A stretch of 64,000 bases of DNA, from the NCBI RefSeq assembly GCF_905475345.1, contig NC_066602.1, positions 1,860,001 through 1,924,000 of the forward strand, written 5' to 3'. A model generated the notes under the pieces. The model did no database searches. It was not told where the DNA came from and saw only the letters and a program-made list of their open reading frames with translations. Shown here piece by piece: positions 12,015 to 25,800 of the stretch. Every line of letters begins with the position of its first letter. Position 1 is the stretch's first letter. Origin of the DNA: Vespula vulgaris (lineage: Eukaryota; Arthropoda; Insecta; Hymenoptera; Vespidae). Position numbers and translations under genes: made by a program.

Positions 12015-14000
12015 AGAAATCTTCCTACGCATGTTCGAACGAGAGGAGAAGCGTTTGTTAGTCGCGAAAAGTCATAATTCACGGCATGCTCGAGCGTAGA
12101 ACACGAAGTGGATACGGTACAAATAAATATATGCACGTGTCTTTCTCTCCAATTCTCTCTTTTCGCTTTCGTTTTTCTAAAGACAAAGAGGTCCGTTTAC
12201 GACACGTCCTTAACATCCTAACTGCGTACTTTCGAGTGAACGAGTATGTATGTACGTATGTATACTCGAGAGAAAAAGGGGTTGCAAATAAAGCTGTTAG
12301 GCGATCTTTTAGCATATTGTCCAATGGTAATTCTAAGAAAAAAATGATTTAGAGTTAAGTTGTCTGAAAGAAGAAGAAAAACAAGATTTAGTCGTGTAAT
12401 CTTAAGATCAACAATCGACATATAATATTATTACGTATAAATAGTTTGAGAAAATATATTCTCAAGTGATGTCTTATCGACATGTTTGGGATTGACATAA
12501 ATAAATCTTGATAATAAAAGAGAAAATAAAATTACGGTTGTAGATATATATTACTCATCAGGGATCTTAGGGTCTACGAAAGTGAGAAGACGTTAATTGA
12601 TCCATCGTTAATTAGAGAAGCAAGAGGTATAGAAGGGATCGAATGGCAAGCAGGTAAAGGTAGTAAAATACTGGAACGAAACGATCCTGACACGTTAGTA
12701 TGCTTCGAAAGGACGTAGAGCTCGTTTCGAGACTCGTCTCTTTGCTTTCTATTCTCTGTTTTTCATTTACGAATGTGAATTACTCGATGTGCTTCAAGCT
12801 ATAATAAATTTGTAACTATCTCTATGTCATATAGTTTTTCTATACAATTTATAGTTCAAAGATAATCCTCCTTGATGTTTCCGAAAGTTTTCTATATTAA
12901 CGCTTTTATATCGCTTTTATATTTTTATTACATACTTTTTTCTTTTTTGAAATTTATGATTTTATTGAAGGTAAACAGGAAAGAATTGTATCGTACCATT
13001 GTAATCAAATATTCCTCTCAGGTTCCTCTTTTCGTACGTGTTGTAATATTATCGTTCCTTTCTCGACAAAGAGAAAAATTCTATTTCGAGTTTATCACGG
13101 TCGAGAGATCGCAAAGACGTCCGAAAGATGATTCAATCTGGCAGGAGAGTCAGCTTCTTTCTTTCTCTCTCTCTTTCTCGCTTGCTTTCTCCTTCTTTCC
13201 CATTGTCGATGTTAACTCAAATTTTCGTTGATTTTGCAGCTTCGAAAATATTCCTTTGCTTCAAGAGGTATGTAGTTCGATCTTTCCAAGGAGCATTTTC
13301 AACGCTTTCGAGTTGAAACCAGAAGGTTATAACGTCTCTTCTTCCTCCTTTTTTTTTTCTTCTCTCATCCTACTCGAGTTACTTTCATTCTCGAATAACC
13401 ATCGAGACTAAAGTTAGTTGAGAAGGATGAAAGAAGGGAAGGTACCTATCAGCCACATTTTTTTTTTTTTTCATTATCGCATACAACTATTTTGCACCAA
13501 ACTATTCTATACTTGAGAGTTTCTCCAGAATAATTAATAATTAATGACAAGAAATAGATACTTCTTTAATAGCGATAGCCATCTAATAATCTTTCAAAAA
13601 ATTTAACATTTTTTGAAAAATCATACGTTAAAAGCAAACTATAGCAAGATCTTTTTTTTTAATTTAGAGAAAGAGACTCGACTGAAAGCATCGAATCGAC
13701 AATGTGTGGGTGCGTAGAGAAAAGGAGGAGATGAAGGAGGAGAAAGAATAAGAGGAAGAAGAAGAAGAAGAAGAAGAAGAAGAGAAGCGGTCGTTGAAAG
13801 CCGAGGTTATCTTAGTAAACACGCGTGTCTTGCCACCACGTACGGCTGTTTCTTCTTGTACCCCCTCGTGTCCGACAAGATCTTTATTTCGCCGTGAGAA
13901 AAATTTATCTGTGCCTTCTCTTCTCTTTCTCTTTCTTTTCTTTCATCCTCTCTCATTGTCTTTTTGTTTGGTTACATATATCTATAAGAGAGAAAGAGAG

Positions 14001-14060
<60 letters not shown>

Positions 14061-14642
14061 AGCTTAAAGTTCAGATACATTTTATCATACGATAATAAAA
14101 TCATATATTTCTTTTTTTTCAGTCTGATCAATGATTAAGTCAATGTCTATCTGTTTATGTTTCTAATATAAACAATATCCGTCTTTACTATCCATATTAT
14201 CTCAATTTTAATAATAAGAAAGATTGTATTATATAACAATAATAGTAATTATTATATATAATTTCTTATTATTATAATTAATATAGAGTACATGGATAGT
14301 TATTTAAATTTATTATTATAATATATCTCGATGTCATTATTATTATATAAAAATCTCTACTAACCATATTAATAGTTTCGCAAATATTTTTCTATTCGAC
14401 TTTTCTTTCGTTTCCTTTTGTTTTCTTCATTCTCTTCGTTAGCGAGATCGTCGACAGAACCTTCTTCGGATTAGCGATCGTTACAGTTATTATACGTAGC
14501 TGTGATAAAAGCTTGAGATTTTATACGGATAGGTAAGAGACGTAAATCGCCAAGATCGTGCTAAGAAATCGATTCTAAATCCAAGCACACCTTCTAGAAC
14601 TGGTTTCATCAAGAGGCGAACACGTTCTTCTTCTCATCGTAA

Positions 14643-14682
<40 letters not shown>

Positions 14683-15648
14683 CTCTCTCTCTCTCTCTCT
14701 CTCTCTTTCTCAGCTAACCTTTTTAATTTACTATTTGGATTCATTAAGAGTTTCCCCGTAAATCTCATAATATGTATGTATGTTCCAGAGACTAGAGAAC
14801 AGAAAATTTATAATGTACATTGAAAATTGTGTACAGGTTTTTTAAAGATATTCGAACGAAAAAAACTATTTCAAGCACAAGTAACATTATTAATCAAGAC
14901 TATGAATTTTACCTTGGAATGGTTAGAGTAGGTGTAACGGCTATGTTGAATGATTATTGAAAATCGAATCCATGGGAGAATGTAAAACATCAAGGAAACG
15001 ATTTTTAATCTTGTTTGAAATATAATTGTCATTGAATTTTTAAACATTATATTACATTTTCTAACATTCCTGTGTAAAAGTATATCTCTTATGATATTAG
15101 AATGAATTCAAATATTATAACCTCGAATATGTTCATTTCCTCATATTACAATAATATACCAAAAAACAAATTGAGAAAATATTTTGAAAAATCTTACGCT
15201 TTCGATGTTTATTTTTGTCTAAATATGAATTCTCTTTGTTGTCTTCTTTATGTCAACTATTAATAAATGAAATAGGAACTTAGTAAATCTGAGAAATGAG
15301 ATCATTGTGGGAATCTACACCGAAATGATATTGTTTTCTTCGTGTAAATACGATCTACATTACCGACTTGAAATCAAATTCATGTTCTTTAATTTTATAC
15401 AATAAATCTGATAGTATTTCGATGTTCTTTTTTGTAGATATTATCATCGAGAGAATCCTGTACATGAATGTGAATATATATATATATAAGAAAATGATAA
15501 TAGAGAGAATAATTTTTATAAACTTTTTCGTTGTATTAATCGTATATACATTCTTTTGTGCGAGCGTGCGTGTATGTGTGTGTACGTGTGCGAGATAAAT
15601 AGAGAGAGAGAGAGAAAGAGAGAAAGAGAAAGAGAGAGAGAGAGTGGA

Positions 15649-15680
<32 letters not shown>

Positions 15681-16787
15681 GAAAAGAGAGAGAGAGAGAG
15701 AAAGAATTTTCTATCTATCTTGGCGTTGAAACAAGTATTTTCTACGATATTAAATAGATCTGAGTAATATCTAAATATGTAATAAAAATTAAGACCTTTT
15801 TTTCTTTCGTTATATTTCAATTTCCAAGCTATTATTTCCCACCACACTTCTTTTGTCTTCTATCGCCACTATTGTCTTCTTCTTCTTCAAGAAACCAACG
15901 GAACCTTCTCAATAATTCCCTACTACTGAGTCATAATGTTCTTAGTAATAAATGTAACTTATTAATATATATTATTAAATATGCTTATATATAGATTAAA
16001 ATCATACGAATTATTATTTTTTCAAGATATTAATACAATTTTTATTATATTAATAAAAACGGATGAATTTTTGTATTTATTAATTGTATCTGTTTTGATT
16101 CGTTAGGTGATAAGGAGCAGAAAAGTTAAGTATGTGTGACGACAAGCTTGTGTGCGTGGCAGGAAGATATTTTAATTAATTAATTAAAAAGTAATAATAT
16201 TTTTATAATATCGATTACAAAAAATCTTTGACAACTTTTTACTTTTTAATTTTATATTGTATGCTGGTTTCTAATAATAAATAAGAAAATTAATATATTT
16301 ATTAATATATTCAATATATATACGATGACGCAACGCGCATGCGCCGCGCGAGTTACTAAACTTGCCAGTGGACAGGACAGCCATTTTGTCTTCGGTGGTG
16401 ATCAGCTCAACACGTATCGTTCTCATTAAATTCAAGTAATTCGCTCATTTTTTCTAATATACCACTTATTACTATATACCAATCGATTCTTTAAGATGCG
16501 ATTTTCACGCTTAAATATTCGCTACTTGGGACATCGTCGCGTTTAAGAAATATTCACGAAAATAAAATCGTACTTGGATTGTATTGCAGATTACTATTGC
16601 GTTATAATCTTTTTCGAATTTTCTGTTATTATTTTCGTGATATCGATACTCCTCTCGTTTTTTAACGATGCTCTAATTAATAATTTATCATTAAATAATC
16701 ATCATTGATCGTATTTCCTATTATATTGGATTTTCATAGCACACACACACACGTGTGAATATAGCTCTTACACAGTATATAAACAGA

Positions 16788-16845
<58 letters not shown>

Positions 16846-19800
16846 AATTTAATTTTATCCATTAATAATATCAAGTTTACATTTTTTTAGATTACCAGGA
16901 ATTCTATAGATTGTAAAAACAGCATAGAATAAGGTGGGGAGAAATGTTCGCGCGAGCCGTAATACAACACAACGATATATAGGTACGTTTATTTCTTTTC
17001 AAGAACATATAATAGGGCTTAATAGAAAGAGATAGCGTTCGGTATTTACATAACTACAGAGCTACAAATTTTCAGGAATGTCTTTGGCCGAAAACGTAAC
17101 GATACAATCGAGCATTCGATCTTCACTTGACATATAAACACCTAGGAAAGCAATAATTTATTTTCTTTCGTATTTTGATTTCGACACATTTACAACTTCA
17201 TCACAATTCAATTAATATTATAGTAGATTAATTATTAAATAGGAATGTATAAAAATTTGTGTACGTTTCATGTAATTTGCAACATATTTGATTGGTATAG
17301 TTATTGTTTTATTATGAAAATTTATACAATTTGTATTAGATATTGAACGTCCATATGTAGCAAACTCAAAATAATGAAATCCGGAGACGTCGTTATTGCT
17401 TAAAACGTATTTTCAATATACAAAGCAAATACTATCTGTATACTTTGATACATTTTAAAATTATTTAGTTTTTATTAATTTTATTAAATAATATTTTATA
17501 TATTAATTATAATTAATAATTTGGAATAATATAGTATTTAATGAGTTACTTTTTCAGATGATTTACAGGAAATATATAATAATTTATAAATGTTATATTC
17601 CTTTTTATAATTTATTGTATGTTTTAACTTCTCTTTTTTTTTGTTAGTGTATCATTTTTCATCATGCTGGAGCAGGATGCTCATAGTGCAAGAATCAACG
17701 AAGATTTAAAGTAAGTTAATTTTCTTATTGAACATTTCCTCAATAATTTTCTATTAAATATATTTTATTATAACAATGATACTAATAATTTTATGTTTAT
17801 TTTTTATAGATCGTGCGCGAGCATTAAATAAATCTAGTATTGTATCGCTAAATTAAAAAAACGAAACTAGAGACGAAACAAGAGCAGTGCTTGTTTATTA
17901 ATAAAAATTTTTAATTAACAGTTCATGAAAAGTTTATTAAATTACAATTCGTTAAATCAACTATGAGGAGTTTGAAATAAGTGTATTGTATCGATTGTGT
18001 GCAAAACAATCAGTTATAGAATCAATGTTTGTTCGTACAAAGTTTTATTTTTATATTTGATAGACTGTAGTTATATTTAAACAGTAAATTAAATTCAATG
18101 TTATCACGTAATAAATAAATTATTGTCGCGTATTAGAATCAGTGTATTTTAGAAAATAATCAAGAAATCAGTACACATCTTTTGTAACAAAATATTAGCA
18201 AGTAACATGATAAATTTTATAAACCATAATTTTCATTAATTCGTCGTGATAATAAATTTATTCGAAATTTGTTTTAAATCTTTTTGCAGATGATCATCGT
18301 TATAATAATCCACAAAAGTTTCAATTTAGAACAGTTTGTTAATCTATCTAATTTTCAATTTATTATGGATCAACATATCGTCAATTTTCTTCAATTTCGA
18401 GGTACAAAGAGGACGAGTTTTTTAATGCCATCAGAGAATTTCTTAATTAATTAATTAAAATTTAGTCTTAAAAATTTCTTATGAGCTGCAAAATTTAAAT
18501 CAAGCAATAACGAGTATACAAGTCGTACGTAGAGAAAATGTTCCTATTATAAATTTTATAAAAAAAACAAAGCAAGTCGAAGAAGGATTACATTTTTATT
18601 TGATAAAAAATTGTTGAAAAAGATATTGTTATAAAAAATTTTTAAACTACCAAAGTAATGAAATTCATGAACACGAAAAATTACTTTTTAATTTAGCAAT
18701 AACGAATTATTTTTCTAACTAATTTTTATACCACTTTATCCGTTACTTTATTTTGATAATAACTAAGGAAATAGGTAAAAAAAATGCAAGCAAAACTTTT
18801 TTTGAATCTTATAAGTATCACGTTCTTGCAACAAACTGGAAATTACTAAGGATCGTCATAGTTTGCGCATCTTATTTATATTATTTCAATTATTATCAGG
18901 GAATACCCTATGCATCGAGGAAAATAATCAATTTAGTTTGTAAAAAACAGTACATTATATGGGAAATAACCAATATATTAAAGAGAATAATCAAACCTCT
19001 TTTTAATAAAATATATAGCAATTTTATTATTAATATAAATGACATTTTTATTACTTCTTACTGAAATTTGAAGTTTTTCTAGTAAATGGTAATATTTTAT
19101 TTTATCCATTAACCGTACCGAAATAAGGTTTTGAATTGACGTGTATACACGTTTAACGCAGTTAACTAGTTAAATAAAGGTATAGATAGGCAGGTAGGAT
19201 ATTTTTCTGTGTTATTGTGTGTTTCATTTTAAGCAGGTAGGATCGGGTAAGATGCATGCGGTAATTCCCACTTAGGAATGGAAAGTTTTTCCTTCGAATA
19301 TTGTGCAAGGTTTCAGTAAATTTTAGAATCATTCAGCATGTCTGTTTTTTTTTTTTTCAATATTTTCTTGATACTCTACATTATAAAAAATATCAATATC
19401 GAACAGTTTAAAAGTCCTTGTAATTGTTAAAAAATTCATATTTTTCGAATTAGCAAAGATTTTTGAATAGTTAGATACTTAGTCTTATGTATATTAACAC
19501 TTTGCACTTCCCTGTAGTTTCTAAAGAATATATAATTTGTTAAATATGTATAATATAGAAATAGTAATAAAGATACAAAGTAAATATGGTCAACTAAAAG
19601 AGTAAGTCCATAAGATATATCATAAGTGTACTATTTTCTAGTTTCTTGTGATACTTTCTAATTATTTAAATGCAAAGTGTTATTACTTCATCGATTACAT
19701 TGAATACTTGTAAAAGCGTTTGAGTAAATATGCCTGTGTAGATGCGCACGATCATTGAATTATTTTGGTTTACAAATTAGGATAGTTAATGAAACATATG

Positions 19801-22800
19801 ATCTTTTATTTTTGATTTTGTTTTTTTGTTCATGCAATTAAGGAATGCTTCAATGAAATCGTTAGGTTACGAAGCAAAAAAGAAGCTCCCACAAACTATG
19901 ATTCAAGAGGGTAACTATCGATAATGTATCATTTTTTCAGTGGCTCATAACTTCTTTGATAATGATTTGTTATGTTATTATTTTATTTAAACATGTTGTC
20001 ATTTTGTTCGTCATTAATTTACATATTCGTCATTATTGAATGTGGAGATAATGAACTATCCCATCGTTCATGCAAGTTTTCAGTTACAGCAGGAAATACT
20101 TAGTAGATAATACAAGTATTGTAAAACTTAATTAATAATCGTTGACTATAAAGTAATTAAAGATTTTTGCTTTTTGTTTTTATAACTTTTAACTTTGATC
20201 GAATGTTATTTATTATTTCTAAGTAAAAAACTTATTCAACGTAATTCATATGCATGAATTTTATTAGTATATATTTTAAATTTATTATTACATATTTATA
20301 TATGTTTTTATTTTTATATGTAGTATACTATTTAAAATTTCTTAGTTGCTCGAACACTATATGCTGTAACGTAAATAAGGATCACTTGTTTAAATTTTAT
20401 CTTATAAGGATCGATATATGCTATATTGCATGCTATTGAATTATAATATTGTATGACTAATATATTTTTTTTTTTTTGTTACAGGTGATGATTATTGGAT
20501 TTGCTAATATCAATTCTTTTCTATTTTGTCTATAAGAGTGCCTACAAAATTTGGATAGAATATTATACGCGTATATACATTTCTGAAAGCAAACACAAGA
20601 TATTAGTTATTATTATTTAAAATTACTTTTTATATAAATAATATAATTTCATATAGTTTTGAGATGTATTAAAGATTTTTTAAAAATCGTTGCATTTTTA
20701 AAATTGTTTAGATTTGTTAAATTTGACATAATAGAATTGTTATTTGAAGTCATATATTAGCGTAATTAATTATTCATTTTCATTATAGTTGGTTGAATTT
20801 AATATAAGTATATTTAATTGTTAATCCATTTCAATTATAATTATAATCAGTATTATTGTAGTAATAAATTCAACATTTATTACTAGAGTAATATGTTTAT
20901 CAATAAATCGTTTAATTATTGAAAATGTATGTTTCAAGTGTACGACTTTAACTATTGCATGGATTTGATTTGCTTTTTATGTTAATAGTATCAACAAGCA
21001 TAGAATAAAATTGCATATTAATGCAGTTTTATTACTGTTTATTTTTAAGTCTTCTGTTATTTAATGATTACATTTATATGATGGGCACATCATATAAATT
21101 ATAATTAAAGGCTATATGCAACTAATGCAAAACAGTTTGATACATTGTCTTATACATTAGTAAAGTACATGTTTAGATTTTTTACATTTTACATTTCTTG
21201 CATGTTGGGATTATTATGCTTTATTTGTTTATGTTTAGAACATATTTCTCTTAATAGTACTATTTAGAATTCTAAATCTAAAATTATATTATTTTTAAGC
21301 CTAATTTTAAGCTTAAAAAAGACAATTCGGTCGATTTTCTATTGATTAGATATTAAAATAATTTAAAAAGCGTGGATTGATTCTCCCATTTAATTCATAT
21401 TTCCAATTTAATTTCAAATCTTCGACTTTAGATTTATCAGTAATTACATTGTAATAAAAATGGTTGAAAATATGAAATGTAATTGTCAAATTTAATATTA
21501 AATGAAATGTTAAATTATATTGACGAAGTAAATTTTCCAATAGAATATAATAAAATGTAAGATAGTAATAATTACAAAAATGCATATACTTTGTGCATGT
21601 TCGGAATGTACAAATTATATATAAAAATAATGAATAATGTCAAAATAAATTATTTAGCACTCTTGAAATAGATACTCGATATAACGAATCCATGCTTTTT
21701 TTGGGTAGGTCAGAGCAAGATTACAATTCGATGTTTCCTCGATAAATTTCGACCGATTTGAAACAAGATCCATTAAATGCGACTAATTAGTATGTTATCA
21801 TACTCCATGGATCTTCATACAGCAGTAACCTTTACGTGGTGAGATCAAACACTTAGGTGAGATCAGGGTCGGTATTTCTTGCGGTTTATATTAATCTAAA
21901 TCATTACAACGCAAGTACTACGGATGAATGTCTACATATTTCAATAAGTTTGGAAAATATTTTAATCTAATCGTATTTGAACGATATGTTTAAATTACAC
22001 ATTGTTAATAATGTTTAAACAAATGGATAGATTAGATGAAATGATTTTTTTAGAAAAACTTATTAAAGATTTTCAAATCGAAATTCAAATCGTGCTCATG
22101 AATTTATTGATATATATATATATATTTTTATAATAGAAGAAATAATAGTTCTTCTCTTTCGTGCAAGTACGTCCTACTCCCTATGTTTTCTCTCGCGTAA
22201 GACGTCTCGTGAGTTATAAGCATGCCGCGATATGATTAATAACGTGCTTACTCGCGTAAATCAAATTAAACGACGTCTGGCGTTGGTCGGCGATAGTTCG
22301 TGAGTCGAAGAAAGATACGTAACGAGTTGGTATACTCCTTTAAACTAGGTTGGAGAGATCGTAGTCTGCTTACGAAAGATACTTCGAAACTGGTAGGAAG
22401 ATCGAGAGAACAAAGTCTCACTAATTAACGCTAACTATAAAAATATTTTATTTTTATTTATCGTTTTCAATCGAAATGTTTTAGAAACACTAGAGAGAAG
22501 AATTTTAATTTAGTTTTACATTGTCATTTTAATTTATTTTATTGTTTTTTATTTTAATTCTTATTCTTTCAAACGGACTGTTAAATTTCGTATGCGTGTG
22601 TTTACATATCTCGAAGAAAGCTTGAGAGTCACTTTATCAGCTTTTAAAAAAAATAAAAGAGATAAAGAAACAGGGAAAAGGAGAAATCGGGAAAGAAAGA
22701 CGAGGGGGTGGAAAGGAGACACGAGAAACATCGATGGTAATGTTATACGTTACTTCGTCTTTCTCTTCCATGGACCACCATCAAAGATACAATCGAATTC

Positions 22801-25800
22801 ACAGAGAGAAATTCGTTTTCTTGATTTCAAAGAATCTTCAATGAATATTTTGTCGAATCGATTTATCAATGAGAGGGACGATAAATCTAACATATTCTTT
22901 CGTACTCGATTACAATCGTACTCGTTAATATTCGTTTATTAATCCTAATTACTTCAGTCAATAATAACGCTACCATACAATATCTTTTAGTAATAGTTAT
23001 AAATTATATTTGGATTACCGAACTAATGATATATTATTTTATATAAAAGAAAGAAAGATGTAGCAAATTAAAATTCACAAAATTTGTTAAGAAGTTGCCT
23101 CGACACGCAAGTAGTATAATTACTTTTGGAGTGATAAGGATTAAAAATCAACGCACACGCTTTTATAATACCGTTATTAAAATACCTACGATTTACCTGA
23201 CTTCTTCCGATCAGTCTTGTTCTTACGTGGCAGGTGGCACCGATCTTGATATGAAATAATGTTCGTCGCCTAATAGAGCAAAGAAGGTCGCTATATAGAA
23301 GGAACCTGTAGTCAGCTGGTTGTGGAATAGAACTGCGGGGGGTCGTCTAGGCATTAGTTAAACTCTAAGATCTATGGTTGGAGCTCGTTTACAACGTTCG
23401 TTACGTTAGAAGACATGATTTATAGCTACTCGGGTATCCTTTGACGTCAAGACGTGCAAGTGTTAGTCTAACTTATGCCTATTACATGTCTCTCAACGAT
23501 GCTATTCTACATTTTCACAGCAGCTTCGTCCTCGTATAAACGATCTATAGATCTTTTCTGAAATAATAGATTAGCTACTGTGCGAACAGTTAAAAAAAAA
23601 AAATACAAATTTCGTCAACGATCGTGTGACCCATTTTTATAATAATTTTGTAAAAGAAAGTAAAGTAGTATTTATCTTGTTCTTAGGTAAGAAAAATATC
23701 ATTTTTGATTAGGCATTTTAATATACAAGTTCTTCAAGCGATATACCTACTTTATTTCTCTATAATAATTTAGCAGGACTCTTTTCGAACGGTAGAACCT
23801 CAGATACTTTTTCGATGTATCGATCCATACGATCTAAATCCTTCGCTTCGTTAAAGCGTCGACATTGGGCTTGAGACTTTGTTAGTTAACGTGTAGTCAA
23901 CAGAGGTTAACTCGATGTCACAAGACATTTTCGATCGTATTCAATGATGTTACTCGTTCGAGTTGTAAATGGAAATTTGTCTCTTTGGTATCCAAGTGTA
24001 TATCATCGGTTGGATATGCAGAAGAAGAAGAAGAAGAGAGACCAGACCGAATACTGGTTCCTTGCTCACGTACTTGTTCGGTGTATGCATGTATATGTGC
24101 AACCATAAGTCGCAAGTAATTTATGATATACACGAGCTCTCCTTTCGTCGAGCATCGTTTTACTTTAGACAAATGTTATGGGGATTAAAAAAGAAATCGA
24201 GAGTATAGTTTGGATAAACATAAATCAGATATATGCTAATAAACGATTTAGTCTATCGTTTATTTCTTATCGTTCATTACTATATCGAATAAGTATAATC
24301 ATTTATTTTCTTCGCGAAAAATTTCCTTTGTCATTTTAAATTAATCGATTATATCTCGAATCTAAATCTCTTGAATTTATTTGCGTGTAACATATTAGGC
24401 TATGAAAATATATACGTACGATATCGTTCAATATATCGTTACTTTTGTTAATTGCTATACCTACCTACCTACCTACCTATCTACCTACCTACCTACCTAC
24501 CTACCTACCTACCTACCTACCTACCTACCTACCTACTACTACCTACGTACGTACGCATACGTATATACACAAGAGAAGAGAGAATTTATTTTCCTTAGAA
24601 TCGAATCTCGCGTTTTCTGTAGCCGTCGCACGTATCGAGGGCGACCTATCGAACAAATTAGCGGTAAGATAAAGTCGACAGAGACAGATCGAGTCTTGCT
24701 CCAGCACGATACAATTATCCACGATTCTCTCTTTCTCTCTCCCTTTCTCTCTCTCTCTCTCTCTCTCTTTTAAAGTCTCATGGACTTTTTATAGTTTATA
24801 CAACTTCTTCCATGTTACCTGAGATCGTACCATATGTGTATATGCGTGTATAAGTGCGTACGCGTGTGCTTATACGTCCTTTTATTTACTTTGATTCTTC
24901 TTCAGCATTGTATAGCTTAAGTATTGCAAATTGCGAATATTTATTCCTTGATGACTTTTACTTTTTCTTTGGTAAAAACATGTTGCAAATGTAAAATACT
25001 CCTTTAATATATTCGAATGAAAAAAATAATTAAGTTAAAATTAGTTTCGATTATATAGGCTATGTAGTTCGATACTCATCCTTTGAAGTTTGTTCAACCG
25101 GTCGAGTCACTCTTTCGACATGCGAATATTATCTCTCGACGAGGACAAGGTACTGTCTGATCGGTTCGGATACAAGTTGTCACCCTTTTGGAGTAACCGA
25201 GTCAAAACTAAGATCAACGACGACAGTCGAGAGTTAATTTATTTATTTTTTCTTTTTCTCTTCTTCTTCTTCTTGTGAAAAGATACATATATATTCTTTT
25301 TTTCTTTTCCTTTTTTTTGTATACAGAATATCGATCTCGCAAAGTAGAGTAGAGAATTTTAGCATCAAATTTTAGGATAAATTCGATTGGGTAGGTCCAA
25401 GATAAAAGGGAAAAAAGAAATGAAAAAATAAAGAAAGGATAGAAAAAGAGAAGAGCTTTTTTGGGTTCGGCAGAAATTGATAAGACTGTCCACCGCATTA
25501 ACGTAAACTGTTTCGTGCCAATAACGTTATCCGAATCGAGAAGATTCACTCGACGAAGAAACAACGAAACATTTCTTCTTTTATCTTTCTTTCTCTCTGT
25601 TCATCCAGAGAACATTTTTCTAGATTTATTTGAAGATATCAAGTCGATAAAAGCGTGACCGTTTCTCAGCTTTGACTGAAACGAGATTGCACGAAATATT
25701 TTAAGGAGATTCTTCTCTAAATAAAATGGATCCTTTTCTATCTCCATACGATAAATTCATTTGACCTATTAGGGAAATACAATAAGATTTATCTCGAAGA

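Noticed and set aside
11817..12099. Ser-Leu and Glu-Arg repeat frames
   Set aside because: Translations of GA arrays; the same applies to similar frames near 14.0, 15.7, 29.7, 46.5-47.0, 49.6, 50.2 and 52.4 kb.
18291..18452. 53-codon frame after a good TTTTGCAG acceptor
   Set aside because: Joined to the preceding small-gene exon it stops at once (A|TGA phase); standing alone it is hydrophobic AT-rich sequence. Could be a non-coding alternative exon.
18753..19064. 103-codon frame inside the nested gene's intron
   Set aside because: AT-rich, Ile/Lys/Tyr/Asn-dominated, no splice context or recognisable motif; likely chance.
21838..21865. Two copies of GGTGAGATCA 18 bp apart
   Set aside because: A short direct repeat, but no clear factor site or wider structure.
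22592..22942. 116-codon plus-strand frame in Wnt7 intron 2
   Set aside because: Lys/Arg-rich composition typical of purine-rich DNA, no splice partners and no recognised domain.
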